Of a stretch of DNA of 54,036 nt, positions 29,953 through 37,160 are shown in pieces. The DNA is from an uncultured Oscillospiraceae bacterium (GTDB taxonomy: Bacteria > Bacillota > Clostridia > Oscillospirales > Oscillospiraceae), in contig CAJUCA010000005.1 in the NCBI GenBank assembly GCA_910585265.1, forward strand, positions 1 to 54,036, given 5' to 3'. The notes beneath the pieces were generated by a model. The model saw nothing but the letters and a program-made list of their open reading frames with translations. It made no database searches and had not been told where the DNA came from. Both the position numbers and the translations under genes were made by a program. Within the stretch, counting starts at the first letter, position 1, and the number at the start of each line of letters is the position of its first letter.

Positions 29953-30972
29953 ATGGCTAAAATGTACTATGAGAAGGACTGCGACCTGAGCTGGCTGAAG
30001 GGCAAAAAGATCGCCGTCATCGGCTACGGCTCCCAGGGCCACGCCCACGCCCTCAACCTGAAGGACTCCGGCTGCGACGTGTGCGTGGGCCTGCGGGAGG
30101 GCTCCAAGAGCCGGCCCGCCGCCGAAGCCGCCGGGCTGGCGGTGAAAACCGTCCCCAACGCCGCCCAGTGGGCGGATATCGTGATGATCCTCATCAACGA
30201 CGAGGTGCAGGCCGAGGTCTACCACCGGGACATCGCCCCCTACATGACCGAGGGCAAGGCCCTGGCCTTCGCCCACGGCTTCAACATCCGCTACCAGCAG
30301 ATCGTCCCCCCCGCCGGGGTGGACGTGTTCATGGCCGCCCCCAAGGGCCCGGGCCACACCGTCCGCTCCACCTACGTGGCGGGCAAGGGCGTGCCCTGCC
30401 TGGTGGCGGTGGAGCAGGACGCCACCGGCCATGCCTACCAGACCGCCCTGGCCTACATCGCGGGCATCGGCGGCGCGCGGGCGGGGGTGATGGAGACCAC
30501 CTTCCACGACGAAACCGAGACCGACCTGTTCGGTGAGCAGACCGTGCTGTGCGGCGGCGTGGTGGACCTGATGCGCTGCGGCTTTGAGGTGCTGGTGGAG
30601 GCGGGCTATGAGCCGGAGAACGCCTATTTCGAGTGCATCCACGAGATGAAGCTCATCATCGACCTGATCAACAAGGGCGGCGTGGCGGCCATGAACTTCT
30701 CCATCTCCGACACCGCCGAGTTCGGCGAGTACGTCAGCGGCCCCCGGGTTATCCCCCACGAGGAGACCAAGGCCCGTATGCGCGCCGTGCTGTCCGACAT
30801 CCAGGACGGCACCTTCGCGGGCAAGTGGATCGCGGAGAACAAGAACGGCCGCACCTTCTTCAACTCCAAGCGGCAGCAGCTCAAGAAGCACCAGATGGAG
30901 ATCGTGGGCGGCGAGCTGCGCAAAAACATGATCTGGGGCGGCGATTCCGATCTCGACACCGCCTCCAACTAA
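29953..30972 (+). CDS. ilvC: Ketol-acid reductoisomerase (class I)
   Basis: 339 residues from the ATG at 29953 with GAGGAG 10 nt upstream. The NADPH-binding motif GYGSQGHAHALNLKDSG and the Mg2+/substrate residues in DETETDLFGEQ and FECIHEMKLIIDL are intact. It isomerises and reduces acetolactate to dihydroxyisovalerate, the second step of branched-chain amino acid synthesis. It follows ilvN after 148 bp containing a possible separate promoter and a structured leader. A hairpin follows. Confidence 0.97.
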   Translation: MAKMYYEKDCDLSWLKGKKIAVIGYGSQGHAHALNLKDSGCDVCVGLREGSKSRPAAEAAGLAVKTVPNAAQWADIVMILINDEVQAEVYHRDIAPYMTEGKALAFAHGFNIRYQQIVPPAGVDVFMAAPKGPGHTVRSTYVAGKGVPCLVAVEQDATGHAYQTALAYIAGIGGARAGVMETTFHDETETDLFGEQTVLCGGVVDLMRCGFEVLVEAGYEPENAYFECIHEMKLIIDLINKGGVAAMNFSISDTAEFGEYVSGPRVIPHEETKARMRAVLSDIQDGTFAGKWIAENKNGRTFFNSKRQQLKKHQMEIVGGELRKNMIWGGDSDLDTASN

Positions 30973-30988
30973 TTACGTTCCAGCAAAA

Positions 30989-31018
30989 ACGGCCCGTCCG
31001 GCATACCGGACGGGCCGT
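30989..31018 (+). terminator. Hairpin after ilvC
   Basis: ACGGCCCGTCCGG / CCGGACGGGCCGT, 13 bp perfect, 4-nt loop, without a clear T-run. Confidence 0.75.
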
Positions 31019-31023
31019 AATAT

Positions 31024-31058
31024 TGTCAAAAAAGCCGCTTCTGTTCCGACGCCGGGAA
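31024..31058. repeat. Fragment of a dispersed repeat (copy 2 at 41075-41109)
   Basis: 35 bp matching 41075-41109 at 31 positions, starting TGTCAAAAAAGCCGCTTCTG. Here it lacks the flanking palindromic arms seen at the other locus. Confidence 0.6.
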
Positions 31059-31093
31059 AATGTTTAAGAATTGTTAAAATGCGCGGCAGCCTA

Positions 31094-31123
31094 TTGACAG
31101 CCCAATATTATTTAACGTATAAT
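31094..31123 (+). promoter_or_regulatory. Promoter of the padR operon
   Basis: TTGACA (31094-31099), 18 bp, TATAAT (31118-31123). The spacer and surroundings are AT-rich with TATT/AATA symmetric elements where a PadR dimer could bind. Confidence 0.7.
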
Positions 31124-31175
31124 ATCGTTTGAAAGCAAGGCCGCCCCACGGCGGCACGGAAAGAAGGGATGGCTT

Positions 31176-31496
31176 TTGGCATTCGCAATGAGTCCCCAGC
31201 TGCTGGACGGCTGTGTACTGGCGGTACTGTCCCGGGGGGACGCCTACGGCTACATCCTCACCCAGCAGATGAAGGCGCGGCTGGATATCTCTGAGTCCGC
31301 CCTGTACCCGGTGCTCCGGCGTTTGCAGCGGGACGGGCTGCTCTCGGTGTACGACCGCCCCTACCAGGGGCGCAACCGGAGGTATTACGCCATCACCCCC
31401 GTGGGCCGCACCCAGCTGGACAACCGGCGGCGGGACTGGGCGGCGTTCCGGGACGGCGTAGAGGAGCTTATGAAGGAGGAGATTCAGGATGGATAA
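31176..31496 (+). CDS. PadR family transcriptional regulator
   Basis: 106 residues. A TTG start at 31176 lies 7 nt after AAGAAGGGA; ATG 31188 is an alternative. A winged-helix PadR domain is clear (MSPQLLDGCVLAVLSRGDAYGY, SESALYPVLRRLQRDGLL, RRYYAITPVGRTQL). The last codons overlap the start of the next gene by 8 nt. PadR-HAAS pairs are common in Firmicutes and usually autoregulated, the membrane partner probably modulating the regulator or an envelope response. Confidence 0.92.
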   Translation: MAFAMSPQLLDGCVLAVLSRGDAYGYILTQQMKARLDISESALYPVLRRLQRDGLLSVYDRPYQGRNRRYYAITPVGRTQLDNRRRDWAAFRDGVEELMKEEIQDG

Positions 31497-32640
31497 ACTG
31501 ACCTATTTGGCGGAGCTGGCGGAAGGGCTGGCCCGGTGGGTGCCGGAGCGGGAGCGGCAGGACATCCTGCGCTACTACGCGGAATACTTCGACGAGGCCG
31601 GCCCCGACAAGGAGGGCCAGGTGGTGGCGGAGCTGGGGGACCCCTGGGCCCTGTCCTGCCGCCTGGCGGTGGAGGGCGGCTACGTCACCCAGCAGGGGGC
31701 GGACAGCTGGATCGCCCCGAAACGGAAGCGGCGGCCCCTGCTGGCCGCAGCTGTGGCGGCCTGCGTGATCCTTGTGGCGGTGTCGGTGGCCATGGCTGCG
31801 GCCCGGTTCGGCGGCTGGATCGGCGGGCTGGTCCGCGGCAGCGTGACCAATGGGGTCAACGTGGCGCAGGTGGAGGAGGGCATCGGGTTTGTCACCCTCC
31901 CGCAGGAGCCGTCAGTGGAGTTTATCGAGGGCAAGGAGTTCATGGGCGGGTTCTGGACCGAGCAGAACAGCAATCTGGATCCGTTCCTGTCCATCGACGC
32001 CAACATCAGCCTGGGAAACATCACCGTCACCGAGGGGAGCGACTTCACCCTCTATATCCAGTATCCCGGCAACCTGAGCCATATCCTGGAGTGGGAGGTA
32101 AAGGACGGCGTTCTGAAGATCCGGGACTCCGACGCCTTGCCCCACGTGGAGGTCAGCAGCTGGGAGGATTTCTGGGATCTGTTCGGGGGCCGCAGCGAGG
32201 CGGCGCGGGTGGACATCACCGTACCCGCCGGGACGCTGCTGGAGACGCTGGAGCTCAAAACGGGCCTGGGCGATGTGTTCCTGTCCGGCCTGGAGGTCAA
32301 CAAGATAGAGAGCAAGACGGGCCTGGGCGATGTGGAGTGCTTTGAGCTTCAGGCCCGGAAAAAGCTGACGCTGAAAAGCGGCATGGGCGATGTGAACCTG
32401 GGCCTGGAGGAGCTGTGGGACGGCGTGGCCATAGAGCTGAAAACTGGCATGGGCAATGTGGAGGCCAGCCTGGACTGCCCGGAGCGGGGCTGCCGCTACG
32501 AGGTCAAGACCGGGATGGGGAACATCCTGATCAACGGCCAGTCCCGGGGAACCAAGGCCGTCCGGGACGGAAGCGCGCCCTACAAGCTGGAAATAGACAA
32601 CGGCATGGGGGACATCAAGCTGTACTTTCAGGAGGGATGA
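31489..32640 (+). CDS. HAAS (DUF1700) membrane protein with DUF4097 repeat domain
   Basis: 383 residues. Residues 1-62 form the HAAS helical domain (LAELAEGLARWVPERERQDI, EYFDEAGP). A KRKRR cluster precedes one membrane helix (about 83-103). The outer part ends in a beta-helix-like DUF4097 domain with six repeats of K/D-x-G-[LM]-G-[DN] (KTGLGDV, KTGLGDV, KSGMGDV, KTGMGNV, KTGMGNI, DNGMGDI; about residues 257-380). It is probably a surface or adhesin-like sensor coupled to PadR. Confidence 0.85.
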   Translation: MDKLTYLAELAEGLARWVPERERQDILRYYAEYFDEAGPDKEGQVVAELGDPWALSCRLAVEGGYVTQQGADSWIAPKRKRRPLLAAAVAACVILVAVSVAMAAARFGGWIGGLVRGSVTNGVNVAQVEEGIGFVTLPQEPSVEFIEGKEFMGGFWTEQNSNLDPFLSIDANISLGNITVTEGSDFTLYIQYPGNLSHILEWEVKDGVLKIRDSDALPHVEVSSWEDFWDLFGGRSEAARVDITVPAGTLLETLELKTGLGDVFLSGLEVNKIESKTGLGDVECFELQARKKLTLKSGMGDVNLGLEELWDGVAIELKTGMGNVEASLDCPERGCRYEVKTGMGNILINGQSRGTKAVRDGSAPYKLEIDNGMGDIKLYFQEG

Positions 32641-32646
32641 CCGGTG

Positions 32647-34155
32647 ATGATCCAGAGGAAAAAATCCGGGCTGCTGTCCCTGCTGCTGGTGCTTGCCCTG
32701 CTGGCGGGCTGCGCCCCGGCGGCGGAAACGCCGCCCCCCGGCCCCATCCCCTCCCAGTCCGTGTCCACCCCCGCCCCCACCCCGGAGCCCACCCCCACCC
32801 CTGCGCCGGAGCCGGTGGACTTCCATGAATTTTTGGACGGGGTGAACGCCGCCCGGAAAGCCATCGTCGATCAGAAGGGGCACATCGACATCTCCGCCTA
32901 TACCCCGGACTTCCGCGAGCAGAACAACACCTTCACGGAGGAGGAGATGGAACTGCTCACCACCGAGCGTAAGTTTTTGGAGTCCTTGCCCCTGGAGGAT
33001 GCGCTGGAGGATGTGGACACCTTCTTCCGGCTCCTTCAGACCACCTATGGGGCCTATTACTACTTCGGCGGGGACGAGGTTTTCCTCCCCATCCGGGACG
33101 CGGTGAAGGAGGAGCTGACCGCCATCAGCATCCCCAGTACCAAGAATCAGAACGAAACCCAGTACCTGAGCGAGGCACCGGGGCGAATTCTGTACAAGCA
33201 CCTCTCCCCGGTGCTGTTGGACGGCCATTTCATGATTGGACAATACGCCCCCCGGAACACCTTCGCCAAGTATATGTACTATGTGCCCAACCTCTACCGG
33301 GACAGCGTGGAGGGCGCGGAAAATCCCGGCTACCTCAAGCCCACCATCGGCCCGGACGGGCGGATCTGCTACTGGTATGCCGCCCTCAGCCATGACGGGA
33401 GCGATCTGCCCGACACCCTGGACGGGATCTCCCTCAAGTGGAGGTGGCAGAAGGCCCTGCGGGCAAGCAGCGACAATGCCGCCCCCGCCTTTTCCGAATC
33501 GGAGTGGGAGGGGATTCCCGTCCTCACCTCCCGGCGTATGAATGCTGGATGGGAGAACGCCGACGCAAACGAGCAGGCCCTCCAGCGTCTGGCCGACTGC
33601 GGCGGGGAGTATGCGGACAGCCCCTTACTTATTTTTGATGTGCGTGGGAATCCCGGCGGCAATGACCTGTATATCATGAAGTGGTTCGAGGGCTGGGCTG
33701 GGACAAAAGCGGCACCTCGGAGAGCATTCTCTCTTCGGTATAGCCAGCTATCTTGCAGTAAGTTTCTCAACGGCTATCCTGCCGAATACATGGGTACCTT
33801 CAGCCATTACATCAGCCCTGGGGAGTGGGCGGAGCATTCCGGCCCCGTCTTTGTCCTTCAGGACAAAGGGACGGCCTCCTCGGGAGAGACGGCGGTGGAG
33901 TTTTTCCGTACGGCGGCGGACACCCTGTTTGTGGGCGGGCCCACCCTGGGCTGCGCCCTCACACCCAACAATGTGAACCTGTACCTCCCGCACTCGGGGC
34001 TGCAATGCTACTTTGGCACCGGCCTCACCTTCTGCGAGACCGATGAAAACCTGGACGGCGTGGGCTACCTCCCCGACCTGTGGGTGGAGCCCACCCGGGC
34101 CATGGAGCTCACCCAAAAGCTCATCGAATTTTATGGACTGAACCAGCCCCAATAA
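32647..34155 (+). CDS. S41-family lipoprotein protease
   Basis: 502 residues from the ATG at 32647 (GTG one codon earlier is equally possible). Lipobox LLAGC (Cys22), then a Pro/Thr-rich linker (about 30-55). The tail-specific protease core is in the C-terminal half, with LLIFDVRGNPGGNDLYIMKW and the catalytic serine region KGTASSGETAVEFF. No PDZ domain is evident. It is the third gene of the PadR-HAAS operon, which suggests processing of an envelope substrate, possibly the HAAS protein. Terminator at 34160. Confidence 0.82.
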   Translation: MIQRKKSGLLSLLLVLALLAGCAPAAETPPPGPIPSQSVSTPAPTPEPTPTPAPEPVDFHEFLDGVNAARKAIVDQKGHIDISAYTPDFREQNNTFTEEEMELLTTERKFLESLPLEDALEDVDTFFRLLQTTYGAYYYFGGDEVFLPIRDAVKEELTAISIPSTKNQNETQYLSEAPGRILYKHLSPVLLDGHFMIGQYAPRNTFAKYMYYVPNLYRDSVEGAENPGYLKPTIGPDGRICYWYAALSHDGSDLPDTLDGISLKWRWQKALRASSDNAAPAFSESEWEGIPVLTSRRMNAGWENADANEQALQRLADCGGEYADSPLLIFDVRGNPGGNDLYIMKWFEGWAGTKAAPRRAFSLRYSQLSCSKFLNGYPAEYMGTFSHYISPGEWAEHSGPVFVLQDKGTASSGETAVEFFRTAADTLFVGGPTLGCALTPNNVNLYLPHSGLQCYFGTGLTFCETDENLDGVGYLPDLWVEPTRAMELTQKLIEFYGLNQPQ

Positions 34156-34159
34156 ACAG

Positions 34160-34192
34160 CAGGCCCCCCGGAGCTTCCGGGGGGCCTGTTTT
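34160..34192 (+). terminator. Terminator of the padR operon
   Basis: CAGGCCCCCCGGA / TCCGGGGGGCCTG with a 3-nt loop and TTTT, directly abutting MITE 2. Confidence 0.88.
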
Positions 34193-34193
34193 A

Positions 34194-34353
34194 GAACCTG
34201 TATTCACAGCCGAGGATGCCATCGGGGCGAGGAATTTTTCCGTCAGACAAGGCGCGTTTTCGCGGGAATACTTTGTGTATTTCAAGAAAACGCAACGCGG
34301 TATGACGGAAAAAGGCCCGTCCAGACGGCGTTTGAGGCTGTGAATACAGGTTC
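34194..34353. mobile_element. MITE-like element 2 (160 bp)
   Basis: Perfect 18-bp terminal inverted repeats GAACCTGTATTCACAGCC (34194-34211, inverse at 34336-34353). The flanking trinucleotides are TTA and TCA, consistent with a TNA target. It shares a 22-bp identical core and overall colinear similarity with element 1 read in the opposite direction. The right flank TCA is the TGA stop of the minus-strand PFL gene. Confidence 0.85.
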
Positions 34354-35712
34354 TCAGTTTTTCAGGCTGTGGAGCGGCGCGGGAATCCGCCCGCCCCGGG
34401 CCACGAACTCCTCCGCGCTCCCGGTGTGGCAGGGCATCACCGGGGCGGAGCCTAACAGCCCGCCGAACTCCACCACGTCCCCCACCTGCTTCCCCGGCGC
34501 GGGGATGAGGCGGACGGCGGTGGTTTTCTGGTTCACCATGCCGATGGCGGCCTCGTCCGCGATGATGGCGGACAGGGCGGCGGCGGAGGTGTCCCCGGGG
34601 ACGGCGATCATGTCCAGCCCCACGGAACACACGCAGGTCATGGCCTCCAGCTTGTCCAGGGTGAGGGCGCCGGACTGGGCGGCGGCGATCATGCCCTCGT
34701 CCTCGCTCACCGGGATGAAGGCCCCGGACAGCCCCCCCACCGAGGAGGACGCCATCACCCCGCCCTTCTTCACCGCGTCGTTCAGCAGGGCCAGGGCGGC
34801 GGTGGTGCCGTGCCCGCCGCACCGCTCCAGCCCCATCTCCTCCAGAATCCGGGCCACGCTGTCCCCCACGGCGGGGGTGGGGGCCAGGGACAGGTCCACG
34901 ATCCCGAAGGGCACGCCCAGGCGCGCGCTGGCCTCCCGGGCCACCAGCTGGCCCATGCGGGTCACCTGGAAGGCGGTCTTTTTGATCAGCTCCGCCACCA
35001 CGTCGAAGGGCTGGCCCTTCACGGACTGGAGGGCGTGGTACACCACGCCGGGGCCGGACACCCCCACGTTGATCACCCGCTCCGCCTCCCCCACGCCGTG
35101 GAAGGCCCCGGCCATGAAGGGGTTGTCCTCCACCGCGTTGCAGAACACCACCAGCTTGGCGCAGCCGAAGCCGCCCCGGTCGGCGGTGCGCTCCGCCGCG
35201 GCCTTGATGGTCTCCCCCATGAGGCGCACCGCGTCCATATTGATGCCCGCCTTGGTGGAGCCCACGTTGACGGAGGAGCACACCACGTCGGTGACGGCCA
35301 GGGCCTCCGGGATGGCGGCGATGAGCTTTTTGTCCGCCTCGGTCATGCCCTTGTGGACCAGGGCGGAGAAGCCGCCGATGAAGTTGACGCCCACGGCCTT
35401 GGCGGCCCGGTCCATGGCGGCGGCGAAGGGCACGTAGTCGCTGGTGCGGGACGCCCCCGCCGCCAGGGCCATGGGGGTGACGGAGATCCGCTTGTTGACG
35501 ATGGGTATGCCGAACTCGGCCTCGATGTCCTCCCCGGTTTTCACCAGCTTGTCCGCCGAGGTGGTGATTTTGTCGTAGATCTTCCGGCAGGCGGCGGCGG
35601 GGTCGGGGTCGCAGCAGTCCAGCAGGTTCACGCCCATGGTGATGGTGCGCACGTCCAGGTGCTGGTGGTCGATCATCTGGATGGTCTGTAAAATGTCGTT
35701 GGTGTTGATCAT
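34354..35712 (-). CDS. PFL family protein (UPF0210/DUF711)
   Basis: 452 residues, typical length. Family blocks: VRTITMGVNLLDCCDP, RISVTPMALAAGA, GFSALVHKGMT, FGIVDLSLAPTPAVGDSVA and VCSVGLDMIAVPGDT. The proteins have a pyruvate-formate-lyase-like barrel without known activity. They are nearly always paired with a small ACT protein, as here. GGAGG precedes the ATG. The stop codon is adjacent to MITE 2. Confidence 0.93.
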   Translation of the reverse strand: MINTNDILQTIQMIDHQHLDVRTITMGVNLLDCCDPDPAAACRKIYDKITTSADKLVKTGEDIEAEFGIPIVNKRISVTPMALAAGASRTSDYVPFAAAMDRAAKAVGVNFIGGFSALVHKGMTEADKKLIAAIPEALAVTDVVCSSVNVGSTKAGINMDAVRLMGETIKAAAERTADRGGFGCAKLVVFCNAVEDNPFMAGAFHGVGEAERVINVGVSGPGVVYHALQSVKGQPFDVVAELIKKTAFQVTRMGQLVAREASARLGVPFGIVDLSLAPTPAVGDSVARILEEMGLERCGGHGTTAALALLNDAVKKGGVMASSSVGGLSGAFIPVSEDEGMIAAAQSGALTLDKLEAMTCVCSVGLDMIAVPGDTSAAALSAIIADEAAIGMVNQKTTAVRLIPAPGKQVGDVVEFGGLLGSAPVMPCHTGSAEEFVARGGRIPAPLHSLKN

Positions 35713-35729
35713 AGGAGGGCCTCCTGTGT

Positions 35730-35797
35730 GTAGGGGCGCACATGGTGCGCCCGCATATGGTTGGGGTATCCGGCGGGCGCGCGGTGCGCGCCCCTAC
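35730..35797. repeat. Inverted pair of REP-like palindromes
   Basis: Left GTAGGGGCGCACATGGTGCG (35730-35749, extending to 35753) and right CGGGCGCGCGGTGCGCGCCC (35774-35793, extending to 35797) in the gap between the PFL and ACT genes. Confidence 0.8.
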
Positions 35798-35803
35798 AGG
35801 GTC

Positions 35804-36073
35804 TTAAATGCGGTGCATGGCGTCGAAGATATCCTCCCGCTGGATGCGGATATCCAGGTTCCGCTCCTGCCCGGCCTGGGCCAGATCCTCCCGCAGGCGG
35901 GCGAAGGGCACCGTGGCCTGGGAGGCGTCCACCAGCATGATCATGGTGAAGTACTCCTGAAGGACGGTCTGGCTGATGTCCAGCACGTTGATGTTCTTCT
36001 CGCTGAGCAGGGCGCACACGGCGGCGATGATGCCCACCTGATCCCTGCCGATGACGGTGACGATTGCTTTCAT
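35804..36073 (-). CDS. ACT domain protein (UPF0237)
   Basis: 89 residues, a single ACT domain (VTVIGRDQVGIIAAVCALLS, ISQTVLQEYFTMIMLVD) as found upstream of PFL/DUF711 genes. It probably binds an amino acid and regulates the partner. The start overlaps the preceding gene's stop by four bases (ATGA). GGAGAGG precedes the ATG. Confidence 0.92.
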   Translation of the reverse strand: MKAIVTVIGRDQVGIIAAVCALLSEKNINVLDISQTVLQEYFTMIMLVDASQATVPFARLREDLAQAGQERNLDIRIQREDIFDAMHRI

Positions 36074-36582
36074 AGTAACCTCTCCTTTTTCTTATAAACC
36101 CACACTGCGCTGTACACGTCGGCGCAGGGGATAGACTGCCGTAGCTTGTGCCGCGCGGTCAGCTCGCGGGACAGGATGCCCTGCTCCCCGCACCAGGCCA
36201 CCGCCTCCCAGCCGATTCGCTCGGTGAGTCCGATGGCCATCCAATCCTGGGCCGCCATAAACACCACGAACATCCAGGTAAACGGAGTGGTCAGGCAGGG
36301 CAGGGCCAACCCGAAAATGGCCAGATGGGCCGGAATCTGGGCCAGCTTCACCAGCAAATTGATCCGCACCAGCCCCGCCCGATCCGCGTCCCGCAGGAAA
36401 ATCCGCACTCCCGCCAACCCCACCAGCCAGAAGGCTGCCGGAACCAGCAGCAGCAGGCAGAAGCCTAAATTGGAGATAGGCGTCCCGAATGCCCCGGCAT
36501 ACAGGCAAATCCACACCAGTGGCACGCTATAGGGCATGAAGCCCACCAAAAACAGCGGGATCGCTTTCTTCACACGCCGCAC
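36070..36582 (-). CDS. Membrane protein of unknown function, 170 aa
   Basis: Four probable membrane helices (about residues 7-28, 40-60, 79-100 and 101-120), then a basic cytoplasmic tail ending KKKERLL. No family was recognised. It lies two bases after the YfbR gene and overlaps the ACT gene by ATGA, so it is translationally coupled within the minus-strand operon. Confidence 0.7.
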   Translation of the reverse strand: MRRVKKAIPLFLVGFMPYSVPLVWICLYAGAFGTPISNLGFCLLLLVPAAFWLVGLAGVRIFLRDADRAGLVRINLLVKLAQIPAHLAIFGLALPCLTTPFTWMFVVFMAAQDWMAIGLTERIGWEAVAWCGEQGILSRELTARHKLRQSIPCADVYSAVWVYKKKERLL

Positions 36583-36584
36583 CC

Positions 36585-37160
36585 CTATTGCAGCTCATCC
36601 AGCGTCAGGCTGAACGCCGGGAGGAACCGCTCCATAAACCAATCCAGCTCCTCCATATCCATGGCCTTCAACGCCGCCAGCGTCTGCTCCGCCGCCTTTT
36701 TGAACTCGGCGTTCCCCGCCTTCCCCTCCTCCACGCACTTGATGTAGGCCGACAGCTTGTCCGCCGCCTTCACGTACCGGGCCGCGTCGGGGTCGCTCTC
36801 CCGCACCAGCGGCTCGTAGGCCGGGGCCAGCTCCGGGGGCAGCATGGACAGCAGCTTGTCCTGGGCCGCCGCCTCCACCTGCTTGTAGGCGTTTTTGAGG
36901 GACGGATTATAATACTTGATGGGGGTGGGCATATCCCCGGTGATGATCTCCGGCGCGTCGTGGAACAGGGCGGCGGCGGCGATGGCCTCCGGGTTCAGGT
37001 CCTTGTGGAACACGTCCCGGCCGATGACCGCCAGGGCGTGGGAGAGCACCGCCGCCTCGTAGGAGTGCTCCTGGACGTTTTCCGTCCGGGTGTTGCGCAT
37101 CAGGGCCCACCGGGCGATGTACCGCATCCGGAAGATGTAGGCGAAAAAGCTGTGGCTCAC
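36585..37160 (-). CDS. HD-domain 5'-nucleotidase (YfbR-like)
   Basis: 191 residues with HD-superfamily metal ligands in order: H in RTENVQEHSYEAAVLSHALA, HD in ALFHDAPEIITGD, and a later D in KAADKLSAYIKCVEEG. The layout and length match YfbR, which hydrolyses deoxynucleoside 5'-monophosphates. The start overlaps the YfhO stop by four bases. Confidence 0.88.
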   Translation of the reverse strand: MSHSFFAYIFRMRYIARWALMRNTRTENVQEHSYEAAVLSHALAVIGRDVFHKDLNPEAIAAAALFHDAPEIITGDMPTPIKYYNPSLKNAYKQVEAAAQDKLLSMLPPELAPAYEPLVRESDPDAARYVKAADKLSAYIKCVEEGKAGNAEFKKAAEQTLAALKAMDMEELDWFMERFLPAFSLTLDELQ

